A DNA stretch of 53,582 bases from Prevotella sp. GTDB lineage: Bacteria; Bacteroidota; Bacteroidia; Bacteroidales; Dysgonomonadaceae. Position numbers and translations under genes: made by a program. The notes beneath the pieces are model-generated. The model ran no database searches and was not told the DNA's origin. It saw only the letters and a program-made list of their open reading frames with translations. Below, in pieces: positions 43,111 through 53,352 of this stretch (position 1 is the first letter of the stretch; each line of letters starts with the position of its first letter). The DNA lies in assembly GCA_031285625.1 (NCBI GenBank), contig JAITVV010000057.1, positions 1-53,582 on the forward strand. The letters run 5' to 3'.

Positions 43111-45492
43111 TTATTTCTCATATTTTCTTCTTCTGTACAAAATAGCTACTCCCATTATCAGGCTCATAAACAGAATAGGGATTCCAATATTCATTATAGC
43201 ATACTTGTCCCTGTTTTCATAAGCAGCTTTTTTATTTAATATATAGAGTTGCTGTTTTTTTTTGCGTAAGGCCATTAATTCATCATTGTTGGTTAACCAA
43301 TTCACTGCATTCACAATGAAATCCCGATTCCCGAACTGTTGTTGCGACACCCTGTCGTATCCCATTGGCAATACTTGAGAAGCCTCTCCTTTTCCCTGTA
43401 TTTCATTAGTTATTATATCCGAAGAGGAAACCACAATCATCTTAGTGTCCTTACTTTTCTCTAAAGGTTGGTATGTCCCTATATTCACACTGTCCGGAAT
43501 TGGTCTGTTTCGAAAACCGGAATTGAATATACCTTCGAGGCTTACTGCTACCGGTATGAACTGCTGGTTAAAATAGTCCGGCTGTTTCTGTATTCGTTCT
43601 ATATCGAAGTCGATAGGTTCCGGTACATTTACTATATGAGTATTGGCAGAACTTGTTAGTAGTATGGCCTTTTTTGTGTCAGGAGAATTGTTTACAATAT
43701 CGATAGAGCTGGCAAAACCGGCCTTCACATCCCGTATATTTTTTGTTATAGGAAAATCCTGGGACGGTAGCAGTAACGGTTGGTAAAAACTGGGTATCAT
43801 CGCAGCTGATTGGCTGTTATCATCTTCCATTAAGTAAGTAGATACACACTGCATATCTTGTATAAGGTCAGAATTGATACGGATTCCATATGAAAATAAT
43901 ATATCGTCCAGGTTTACATCATTTTTCATACTGGCAGTAAATCCTTTACTGGCTAACTCTTCATGTGGATAGTAGGTGCCGTCAAGAAGCCATAAAACTC
44001 TCCCTCCTGACATAATATATTGATCTAAAATATATTTTTCAGCTTCGGTATATTTTAATAGTGGCCCGGCTATAATAATTGCACTAAAGTCATTTAGGAT
44101 ATCTATTTCATTTCCTATTTGCCCCCGGTTCACAAAATAATATTTAGATAAGGCTTCCTCAGCATCATATACATATGTTCTGGGTATTTCATTATGTCCT
44201 TCTATAAATGCAACGGACTTAAAACTCTCCTGATTAAGAAGCCGTATTGCATCGGTAAATTCAAACTCCAGTGTTTCTATCGAAGCATTTATATTTTCTT
44301 CGGCTGTATATCCGGCAATGTTTTTTAATAGAGAGACTACAAGAGTGTCTTTTCCATTCGAAATTTGGGCATAAGGGTATATAATCTTTCTGCTTGCTTT
44401 TCCTTCTCGGTCCATCTCATTTAATGCAATTCCAGGCATTCCCTTATCAATCATTGTATCAAATATATTGGATTTGTTTTCTTGATACGGATTGTTGTAT
44501 GTTATGTTTATGTTGTTATTCGCTAATCTTTTGTAGTCTATAAGTAGGTTGTTTGTAGCATCTTGTAAACGTTGGAATCCTGAGTTTAAATCTCCAGTTA
44601 AGTATATATTGATATTTTGCTCTTTTCCTATATTCTCTAATGTACTCTTTGTATAATTGCTTAATGTATAGCGTTTATCAGATGAAAAATCGAATCTTAT
44701 ATTCGGTATAAAATATAGGAGAATATTGAGAACTGATAAGACTGCTATTGCAATTACCAGTTTCTGTCTATTACTTCTTAATATAAGAAGAGATAATATG
44801 ATAAACAATATGCAGTAATTAAGAATGACTAACAAGTCCTTAATCTGTATTACCCCCCGTTGCATTAGTTCGTAATGATGTAACAAGCCAAAAGATGATA
44901 TTATAGCTTGTGTCTTACCGGAAAGCAGGAAACCGGTAATCAGTTCGAATCCCCAGAAAGTAAATAAACAAAGGAAAACGGATATTATAAGAGAAACTAT
45001 TTGGTTGGGTGATATTACCGAACCAAACAAGCCAATTGTGATAAAAACTACAGACAATAATATAAGTGATAAATATGAAACAATTATATTATTCAGGTCG
45101 ATACTACCTACCGGATTTGCTAATAGGGATAGTGAGATAACGTATATGACCGTAGGCGCTAATGTAATAAGAAAGAAAATAAATGTAGCTAAAAATTTAC
45201 TGGAGTATATTGTGAGCAAACTTACAGGCCTAGCCCTTAAGATATCGAAAGTTTTATTTCGCTTTTCTTCTGAAAACAAACGCATGGTCAGAGCCGGAAT
45301 AAGTATTGCTAACAGTATAGGCGCTAAATCGAAAAAGCGAACCATATCGGCATAGCCATTGTCTATAAAGTTATATTTTCCGGAAACAAGCCAAAGCATA
45401 ATTCCCATTATTAATAAGAAACTGAAAGAAAAAAAGGCTCCGAACGAAGAACAAAAAACAGACTTAATTTCTTTTAATACTAAAGCTTTCAT
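43111..45492 (-). CDS. GldF-GldG fusion, ABC transporter permease with substrate domain
   Basis: This 793-residue protein joins two components usually encoded separately. Residues about 1-245 are an ABC-2-type permease of the GldF type (MKALVLKEIKSVFCSSFGAF, EEKRNKTFDILRARPVSLLT). Residues about 255-793 match GldG (NIRFDFSSDKRYTLSNYTKS, then VAFIEGHNEIP and SGGRVLWLLDG), with a large extracytoplasmic part and a last helix near 770-788. In Flavobacterium the GldA-GldF-GldG transporter is needed for gliding; in non-gliding Bacteroidales its role is unclear. No GldA ATPase gene is in the window. It shares a 36-base divergent region with the next gene. Confidence 0.88.
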   Translation of the reverse strand: MKALVLKEIKSVFCSSFGAFFSFSFLLIMGIMLWLVSGKYNFIDNGYADMVRFFDLAPILLAILIPALTMRLFSEEKRNKTFDILRARPVSLLTIYSSKFLATFIFFLITLAPTVIYVISLSLLANPVGSIDLNNIIVSYLSLILLSVVFITIGLFGSVISPNQIVSLIISVFLCLFTFWGFELITGFLLSGKTQAIISSFGLLHHYELMQRGVIQIKDLLVILNYCILFIILSLLILRSNRQKLVIAIAVLSVLNILLYFIPNIRFDFSSDKRYTLSNYTKSTLENIGKEQNINIYLTGDLNSGFQRLQDATNNLLIDYKRLANNNINITYNNPYQENKSNIFDTMIDKGMPGIALNEMDREGKASRKIIYPYAQISNGKDTLVVSLLKNIAGYTAEENINASIETLEFEFTDAIRLLNQESFKSVAFIEGHNEIPRTYVYDAEEALSKYYFVNRGQIGNEIDILNDFSAIIIAGPLLKYTEAEKYILDQYIMSGGRVLWLLDGTYYPHEELASKGFTASMKNDVNLDDILFSYGIRINSDLIQDMQCVSTYLMEDDNSQSAAMIPSFYQPLLLPSQDFPITKNIRDVKAGFASSIDIVNNSPDTKKAILLTSSANTHIVNVPEPIDFDIERIQKQPDYFNQQFIPVAVSLEGIFNSGFRNRPIPDSVNIGTYQPLEKSKDTKMIVVSSSDIITNEIQGKGEASQVLPMGYDRVSQQQFGNRDFIVNAVNWLTNNDELMALRKKKQQLYILNKKAAYENRDKYAIMNIGIPILFMSLIMGVAILYRRRKYEK

Positions 45493-45493
45493 A

Positions 45494-45501
45494 TATCTTT
45501 G
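45494..45501 (+). promoter_or_regulatory. -7 box for the membrane-anchored hypothetical gene
   Basis: TATCTTTG matches TAnnTTTG and begins 2 bases beyond the start codon of the divergent gldF-gldG fusion. Transcription would start near 45508. Confidence 0.55.
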
Positions 45502-45528
45502 CTAATCTGAAGATAACATTTTGTTACA

Positions 45529-46338
45529 ATGGCTAAACGGAGGATAAAGATAGTTATTTTATTTATTCTGTTAGTTGCGGTTTTGATAGGTGTAGGCCAA
45601 TTATATAAAAAATTGGAGTACAACAAAGAATCCTCTCTAATAGATATATATAATTATGTGTCTCCCGAAGCTGTCAGTATTGTTAATATTAATAGGGAAT
45701 ATAATCTTGATAAACTTTATACATTTGATCCATCTTTAAAAGAGCTGATAGGGATACTAAATGGAGATTTATCTTTTCCTACTGTAATAGCACAATATGC
45801 AAATAATGAAAAGATATTGATTACAAAGGTAAAGCAAGAACAAGAAGTTGAGATCAATTCTTTTATAAAAGCGCATATAGCCTTGCCGTACCCGGCAAAA
45901 GAAAAGGAGTATAAAAATGCAAAAATACTATTCTATAGTTTGCCCAACAGTAATTTTCTTGTTTGTACTTTCTATAAAGGGTTATTTGCAATGAGTAAGG
46001 ATTATAAACCAATACAAAATTTTATTGATTCCGATCCGGAAAATACTTTCTTTTCAAATGAAGGAAATATAGAATTAATAACAAAAATGCGAAATAGCGC
46101 TCCGGTTTGCTTATTTATAAAAATAAACAATAATACATTGGCACTTGATTATCAGGTGCAAAATGATTCAATAGAATTATCAGGTTACATATTAAATAAT
46201 ATAGCAAAAGATTCTACAAATAATGTTGTTATACCTTATATGATTCATCTGTCCGACAGCATCTGCATCGACAGTATAGATGTCTCAAATGAAAATAAAC
46301 CTGCAACTGTTAAAATTTTTCTAAACAAAAAGTTTTAA
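45529..46338 (+). CDS. Hypothetical protein with one N-terminal membrane anchor
   Basis: This 269-residue protein has a basic N-terminus (MAKRRIK), one transmembrane helix (about 6-24) and a periplasmic remainder with alternating beta strands and helices. Segments such as EAVSIVNINREYNLDKLYTF and KGLFAMSKDYKPIQNFID recall DUF3352-type periplasmic proteins, though the match is weak. Function unknown. It is transcribed away from the gldF-gldG fusion and followed after 54 bases by mscL, whose -7 box overlaps its stop codon. Confidence 0.65.
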   Translation: MAKRRIKIVILFILLVAVLIGVGQLYKKLEYNKESSLIDIYNYVSPEAVSIVNINREYNLDKLYTFDPSLKELIGILNGDLSFPTVIAQYANNEKILITKVKQEQEVEINSFIKAHIALPYPAKEKEYKNAKILFYSLPNSNFLVCTFYKGLFAMSKDYKPIQNFIDSDPENTFFSNEGNIELITKMRNSAPVCLFIKINNNTLALDYQVQNDSIELSGYILNNIAKDSTNNVVIPYMIHLSDSICIDSIDVSNENKPATVKIFLNKKF

Positions 46339-46343
46339 TTTTG
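46336..46343 (+). promoter_or_regulatory. -7 box of mscL
   Basis: TAATTTTG matches TAnnTTTG and overlaps the stop codon of the preceding gene. Transcription would begin near 46350, 43 bases before the mscL ATG. Confidence 0.5.
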
Positions 46344-46392
46344 TGTTTAATATGTAAATAATAGCGATCATTAAACTAACAAAATAAAAATC

Positions 46393-46806
46393 ATGTCTGT
46401 ATTAAAAGAGCTGAAAAATTTTATGATGCGCGGCAACGTAGTTGATATGGCTGTCGGTGTTATAGTCGGTGGAGCATTTGGTAAGATTGTTTCATCATTG
46501 GTAAGTGATATTATAATGCCTCCTATAGGGTACGTTTTAGGTGGTGTAGACTTTTCTAATTTAAGAATTGTTGTAAAAGAAGCAGTTGGTGATGCAGCTG
46601 CTGTGACTATCAATTACGGGACATTTATACAAACAATACTTGACTTTGTAATTATTGCAACTGCAATATTCTTTGCTATAAAAGGTATAAATGCCTTGCA
46701 ACATAAGAAAGAAGAAGCTCCGGCAGCACCTCCTGCCCCCACAAAAGAGGAAACATTACTCACAGAAATTAGAGATTTATTGAAGGAACAAAATAATAAG
46801 CAATAA
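46393..46806 (+). CDS. mscL: Large-conductance mechanosensitive channel
   Basis: This 137-residue protein matches MscL: N-terminal helix [20 protein letters not shown], first transmembrane helix [20 protein letters not shown], a short periplasmic loop, second helix [20 protein letters not shown], and a C-terminal bundle helix [14 protein letters not shown] after an Ala/Pro linker. It forms a pentameric inner membrane channel that opens under hypo-osmotic stress. It has its own -7 box, and the next gene begins 32 bases after its stop. Confidence 0.97.
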   Translation: MSVLKELKNFMMRGNVVDMAVGVIVGGAFGKIVSSLVSDIIMPPIGYVLGGVDFSNLRIVVKEAVGDAAAVTINYGTFIQTILDFVIIATAIFFAIKGINALQHKKEEAPAAPPAPTKEETLLTEIRDLLKEQNNKQ

Positions 46807-46838
46807 CTTTGATAAATCAAACTTAACAAACTGATATT

Positions 46839-47687
46839 ATGGTAAAGTATCTATCTTTATTATTTGTGACATCTTTACTTTTGTTCACAAGTTGCGGAAG
46901 TGTACCTGTTACAGGTCGAAAACAGTTGAATCTGGTTTCTAACCAGGAAGTCCTTACTTTAAGTTTGCAGCAATATGATGAATTCATGAAGTCTGCACCA
47001 AAATCTACAGATAAAGTAAATACAGCTTTGGTTCAGAAAGTGGGTAGGAATATAGCTAATGCTGTAGAATCCTATCTGAAAAATAATGGCTATGCCGATG
47101 AAGTATCTTCATATTCCTGGGAGTTTAATCTGGTTAAAAGCACAGATGTCAATGCATTTTGTATGCCCGGAGGTAAAATCGTTGTGTATGAAGGTATATT
47201 GCCTTATACTCAGAATGAGACAGGCTTAGCAGTGGTATTGGGGCATGAGGTAGCTCATGCTGTAGCAAAACATGCGAATGAACGTATGAGCCAGCAAATG
47301 GTAACACAGTACGGCACAGCTGCCGTAGGCACGGCTTTAGGCGGTGCTTCAGCGGGTGTCCAGCAGGCTGCAGCAGCGGCAATAGGACTTGGTTCCCAGT
47401 ATGGTATCTTACTACCTTATTCACGTAAACAAGAATTAGAAGCGGATGAGTTAGGGCTGATATTTATGGCTATGGCCGGATACGATCCTAACCAGGCAGC
47501 TAGTTTTTGGATGCGTATGTCTCAGCAGGGAAGCAGTACTCCTGAGTTTATGAGTACCCACCCTTCTGATAATACACGTATTCAGCAAATACAAAAATAT
47601 TTGCCCGAAGCATTAAAGTATTACAAAGGAGGCACTGGTACGACAAATTCAGGTTCAGCGAAAACATCTAATCAATGGAAGTTCTAA
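46839..47687 (+). CDS. M48 family metalloprotease lipoprotein
   Basis: This 282-residue protein has a lipoprotein signal (LLFTSC, Cys19) and an M48 protease domain with His136-Glu137-x-x-His140 in VVLGHEVAHAVAKH. A third ligand is expected in the ELEADELGL segment. STDVNAFCMPGGKIVVYEGI and the C-terminal THPSDNTRIQQI are typical of the periplasmic BepA/LoiP-like branch, which degrades or assists outer membrane proteins. The Ala/Gly-rich stretch at about 155-180 is a flexible or membrane-contacting part. It is probably co-transcribed with mscL; a hairpin terminator follows. Confidence 0.92.
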   Translation: MVKYLSLLFVTSLLLFTSCGSVPVTGRKQLNLVSNQEVLTLSLQQYDEFMKSAPKSTDKVNTALVQKVGRNIANAVESYLKNNGYADEVSSYSWEFNLVKSTDVNAFCMPGGKIVVYEGILPYTQNETGLAVVLGHEVAHAVAKHANERMSQQMVTQYGTAAVGTALGGASAGVQQAAAAAIGLGSQYGILLPYSRKQELEADELGLIFMAMAGYDPNQAASFWMRMSQQGSSTPEFMSTHPSDNTRIQQIQKYLPEALKYYKGGTGTTNSGSAKTSNQWKF

Positions 47688-47706
47688 GAAAATAAAAAAC
47701 AAGTAA

Positions 47707-47736
47707 AGGTCTGATATAAATTATCAGGCCTTTTTT
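47707..47736 (+). terminator. Terminator after the M48 lipoprotein gene
   Basis: AGGTCTGATA pairs with TATCAGGCCT across a TAAAT loop with one G-T wobble, followed by TTTTTT. Confidence 0.75.
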
Positions 47737-47773
47737 ATACCAACTCATGGCAAAGGATTAAGAAAATACTCTT

Positions 47774-47883
47774 TTTGTCATTCTGAACGGAGTGAAGAAT
47801 CTCTTCTCTTCTTTACTTGATAGAAGGGCCGAGATATTTCACTACTATTGGCTCCGTCGATTCTTCTAATTCAACATGACAAA
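47774..47883. repeat. Dispersed intergenic repeat, copy 2
   Basis: The left end has TTTGTCATTCTGAACGGAGT and GAAGAATCTC. The right end, GATTCTTCTAATTCAACATG and ACAAA, is an imperfect reverse complement. The left arm is closely similar to copy 1 at 26525-26598, while the interior differs and is longer. Confidence 0.7.
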
Positions 47884-48004
47884 AATGAAAACATGCTTGA
47901 GATAAATATTAATATAATTTAAATAGAACATATCCTATATGATAAGTTGATAAAATTGTCTTATTATATAATGAGTTCTTTGATATAATAAGGTACTGGT
48001 GCGA

Positions 48005-48116
48005 TGGAAAGTGACAATAAAAATATATGTTATAAGTGTTACTTTTGTTACTTTTTTAACGTAATATGTTTATATATAAATGTTTGATGGATTTTGTATG
48101 TGTTACTTTTTTGTTT
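48005..48116. repeat. GTTAC-rich intergenic element, copy 1
   Basis: The order is AAAGTGACAATAAAAATATA, TAAGTGTTACTTTTGTTAC, TTTTTTAACGTAATATG, TTTATATAT, then TATGTGTTACTTTTTTG. Copy 2 at 48212-48324 follows the same order with substitutions. AAAGTGACA and TGTTACTTT can pair as a stem. Confidence 0.65.
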
Positions 48117-48211
48117 TAAGATCTCTATCATGTTTGCGCAGGAAGCATTCTACCCATTTATTCATAGAAAATGAAAATGAGATACCCTTGTTCCTCCGGA
48201 GAACAATGAAA

Positions 48212-48324
48212 AGGAAAAAGTAACAATAAAAATGTATATAATAAGTGTTACTTTTGTTACCTTTTCAGTATAATATGCTTATATATTGATATTTATGAAA
48301 TCCTATATGTGTTACTTTTTTGAT
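48212..48324. repeat. GTTAC-rich intergenic element, copy 2
   Basis: The order is AAAAAGTAACAATAAAAATG, TAAGTGTTACTTTTGTTAC, CTTTTCAGTATAATATG, CTTATATAT, then TATGTGTTACTTTTTTG. AAAAGTAACA and TGTTACTTTT are perfect reverse complements and can form a stem. It lies about 207 bases after copy 1. Confidence 0.65.
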
Positions 48325-48458
48325 ATTTAATATTAATCTTGATTACTACTGTTTGATTCTCTATCATTCGTATATCAAATTATAGCTGTTTTGTGTATTT
48401 CTTTTAAAATCAATTTATTAATAATTACTATCTGCTTATTTTAGGAGTTCATTTCTGA

Positions 48459-50525
<2,067 letters not shown>

Positions 50526-50562
50526 AATACTTTTTTATAAACCTAAATAATTAGAATCAACC

Positions 50563-51705
50563 ATGGAGCTAAATTTAATTAGAGAAAAATTTAAATCACT
50601 TTACGGAACTGATGGTGTGATGTACACTTCACCCGGACGTATTAATCTTATTGGAGAACATACTGACTACAATGGAGGTTTTGTATTACCGGGAGCAATC
50701 GATAAAGCGATGTATTGTGTTATAAAACCAAATGGAACACCTGACCGCATCAAAGCTTATGCAATGGACTTGTCTGAGATGGATGAGTTCGGGTTAGATG
50801 ATATTCCAATCAAACAATGGGGTAAATATATTTTTGGCGTTTGTCACGAAATAATGAAACTTGGAAAAGAAGTTCAAGGCTTTGACTGTGTATTTGCAGG
50901 TGATGTGCCTCTTGGAGCAGGAATGTCATCTTCTGCTGCATTGGAAAGCTGTTTTGGTTTTGCTATCAATGATATGTATAACCTTGGACTTGACCGTTTC
51001 CAATTAGCTAAGATTGGTCAGGCTACAGAACATAACTATGTAGGTGTAAAATGTGGTATTATGGACCAGTTTGCTTCTTGCTTTGGTAAAGAAGGGTCTC
51101 TGATACGTCTTGACTGCCGTTCTTTAGAATATAAATACATTCCGTTCAATCCGGTAGGTTATCGTTTGGTATTGCTAAATACATGTGTAGCTCATGAACT
51201 TGCTTCTTCAGCTTATAACAAACGCCGCGAATCATGCGAAAATGCAGCCTCATATATTCGTAAATATCATCCTGAAGTAGAACTACTTCGTGATGCAACA
51301 ATCGATATGCTTAAAGAGGTAGCAAATGAAGTTAGTGCAGAAGATTATATGCGTGCTGAGTTTGTAATCGAAGAAATTCAACGTATGGGCGAAGCCTGCG
51401 ATGCTTTGGAAAGAGGCGATTACGAAACTGTAGGTAAGAAAATGTATGAAACTCATATCGGGCTAAGCCGTAAATATGAAGTTAGTTGTGAAGAGCTTGA
51501 TTTCCTGAATGATGTTGCTCGCCAATGCGGAGTTACCGGATCACGTGTGATGGGTGGTGGATTTGGCGGTTGTACAATCAATCTTGTGAAAGATGAACTT
51601 CATGATGATTTCATTAAACGTGCTACAGAAAGCTATGAGCAGAAATTTAGGATCAAACCTAAAGTATATGATGTAGTAATTAGCGATGGTGCTAGAAAAT
51701 TATAA
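50563..51705 (+). CDS. galK: Galactokinase
   Basis: This 380-residue GHMP kinase carries the galactokinase signature GRINLIGEHTDYNGGFVLP (about 26-44), the ATP-binding PLGAGMSSSAALE (about 116-128) and the C-terminal GSRVMGGGFGGCTINLV. It phosphorylates galactose to galactose 1-phosphate in the Leloir pathway. No galT, galE or galactose transporter gene is beside it. It could handle galactose released from galactomannan, though it is 19 kb from the mannan operon. It lies 37 bases after ligA and may be co-transcribed. Confidence 0.95.
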   Translation: MELNLIREKFKSLYGTDGVMYTSPGRINLIGEHTDYNGGFVLPGAIDKAMYCVIKPNGTPDRIKAYAMDLSEMDEFGLDDIPIKQWGKYIFGVCHEIMKLGKEVQGFDCVFAGDVPLGAGMSSSAALESCFGFAINDMYNLGLDRFQLAKIGQATEHNYVGVKCGIMDQFASCFGKEGSLIRLDCRSLEYKYIPFNPVGYRLVLLNTCVAHELASSAYNKRRESCENAASYIRKYHPEVELLRDATIDMLKEVANEVSAEDYMRAEFVIEEIQRMGEACDALERGDYETVGKKMYETHIGLSRKYEVSCEELDFLNDVARQCGVTGSRVMGGGFGGCTINLVKDELHDDFIKRATESYEQKFRIKPKVYDVVISDGARKL

Positions 51706-51793
51706 AAATAGCTGAAAGCAGGATTTATTTTCGTATGCTATTAAACAAAATATATAGATATAGGGTTTATAAGTTATCTAACAATATCATGTT

Positions 51794-52306
51794 ATGTTTG
51801 ATTTTTTAGTAAAATGGAAAATAGATTCTGCTTTTAAAAGCAATAAAAGAGATCATGCTTTTCGTAATATTGAAAGTATGGAAAGTATTTTGATCTTATT
51901 CTCTTATAATGACTGGAAAGAGATAGAAATTATTGCAAGAGATCTTGAATCAAAGAAAAAAAAGGTTGTAATGTGGACTGTGCAACCTCCTCAAAAGAAC
52001 CTCGGTAATACAATTTTCCCTTCAAATGTAAGAATTATCCACCCTAATGAAATATCGTTACTTAATGTAATATCTTCTTCTGTATTAAATGAGTTCAAAC
52101 TATTGGATTATGATACCCTGATGGATCTGACAACCAGAGATAATAAAGTCTGTAAATATTTACTGGCAAATAATTCTTCAGATTGCAGTATAGGAATTTC
52201 ACAATCCGAATACAATGTATACGACTTTATAGTACTTAAAGAAGATAATAAAACTTTGCAGGAAACTTACAATCAGATAAAATTTTACCTGAATAATATA
52301 CGTTAA
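51794..52306 (+). CDS. Hypothetical protein (DUF6913-like)
   Basis: This 170-residue cytoplasmic protein has no signal peptide or membrane helix. It has an alternating beta/alpha pattern (ESILILFSYNDWKEIEIIAR, then KKKVVMWTVQP, VRIIHPNEISL, DYDTLMDLTT). The length and position just upstream of dapA suggest the small DUF6913 group of Bacteroidota, recalled from memory and not confirmed. No catalytic motif is evident. It lies 67 bases before dapA, which has its own -7 box. Confidence 0.65.
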   Translation: MFDFLVKWKIDSAFKSNKRDHAFRNIESMESILILFSYNDWKEIEIIARDLESKKKKVVMWTVQPPQKNLGNTIFPSNVRIIHPNEISLLNVISSSVLNEFKLLDYDTLMDLTTRDNKVCKYLLANNSSDCSIGISQSEYNVYDFIVLKEDNKTLQETYNQIKFYLNNIR

Positions 52307-52322
52307 GGTGTAAATTAATTCT

Positions 52323-52330
52323 TAATTTTG
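52323..52330 (+). promoter_or_regulatory. -7 box of dapA
   Basis: TAATTTTG matches TAnnTTTG. Transcription would begin near 52337, leaving a leader of about 37 bases. Confidence 0.55.
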
Positions 52331-52373
52331 CACAAATTGAAAAGATTGACTTTTCAAAGAAAAGACTGATTTT

Positions 52374-53267
52374 ATGCCTAGAATAAATCTCAGAGGGATG
52401 GGGGTTGCTATGATAACTCCTTTTAAAGATGATGAGAGTGTCGATTATGATGCCCTTATGAAGCTTGTAGATTATCAATTGCAAAATGGTACAGATTATC
52501 TGGTAGTATTGGGTACTACAGCGGAGACTCCTACTCTGACTGAAGATGAGAAGGGCCAGATTGTAGAATTGGTAGTAAATAAGGTGAATGGTCGGATCCC
52601 TGTTATCTTAGGCGAAGGAGGGAATAATACACGTGCAATTGTAGATAAGCTGAAAAAGAATGACTATAGAGGAATTGACGGTATACTATCTGTAGTTCCA
52701 TACTATAACAAACCATCTCAGGAAGGTATTTATCAGCATTATAAGGCTATATCGGAGGCTTCATCGCTTCCTATTATCTCATACAATGTTCCTGGTCGTA
52801 CAGGTGTGAATATGACAGCTGATACAACACTGCGGATAGCTAATGATTTTCCTAATATAGTTGCTGTTAAAGAGGCCTCGGGAAATATGACTCAGATGGA
52901 TGAAATTATCAAACGTAAACCTGAGCATTTTGATGTTATCTCTGGCGATGACGGAGTTACTTTCCCACTGATAACACTTGGTGCTATTGGTGTTATTTCA
53001 GTTATAGGCAATGCTTTCCCTAAAGAGTTCAGCCGGATGACCCGTTTAGCTCTGGAAGGTGATTATCGCAGTGCTCTGACTATTCATCATAGCTTCAATG
53101 AGTTGTTTAACTTATTGTTTGTAGATGGCAACCCGGCAGGGGTAAAGTGTATGCTGAATATGATGGGGTATATTGAAAATAAGCTCCGTTTACCATTAGT
53201 GCCTACCCGTATAACTACATATGAGCAAATCAGAAATGTACTGATAGATCTAAATATTAAATGTTAA
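52374..53267 (+). CDS. dapA: 4-hydroxy-tetrahydrodipicolinate synthase
   Basis: This 297-residue TIM-barrel enzyme condenses pyruvate with aspartate semialdehyde in lysine and diaminopimelate synthesis. The Schiff-base lysine is Lys166 in VAVKEASGN, with Tyr137 in SYNVPGRTG and Thr48-Thr49 in LGTTAETPT completing the proton relay; Arg142 is the expected carboxylate contact. It has its own -7 box and a perfect hairpin terminator after the stop. Confidence 0.97.
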   Translation: MPRINLRGMGVAMITPFKDDESVDYDALMKLVDYQLQNGTDYLVVLGTTAETPTLTEDEKGQIVELVVNKVNGRIPVILGEGGNNTRAIVDKLKKNDYRGIDGILSVVPYYNKPSQEGIYQHYKAISEASSLPIISYNVPGRTGVNMTADTTLRIANDFPNIVAVKEASGNMTQMDEIIKRKPEHFDVISGDDGVTFPLITLGAIGVISVIGNAFPKEFSRMTRLALEGDYRSALTIHHSFNELFNLLFVDGNPAGVKCMLNMMGYIENKLRLPLVPTRITTYEQIRNVLIDLNIKC

Positions 53268-53283
53268 TAAGAATTATAGGATA

Positions 53284-53315
53284 AAAAAGCAGTAAACTTA
53301 AGTTTACTGCTTTTT
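53284..53315. terminator. Bidirectional terminator
   Basis: AAAAAGCAGTAAACTT and AAGTTTACTGCTTTTT form a perfect palindrome of 32 bases between dapA and the convergent GH92 gene. Confidence 0.85.
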
Positions 53316-53352
53316 ATATTATTGTAACTATCCTAATATAAGTATATTAATA

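Noticed and set aside
48005-48324. CRISPR-like array
   Set aside because: There are only two long, diverged copies with no short identical repeats or uniform spacers, and no cas genes nearby.
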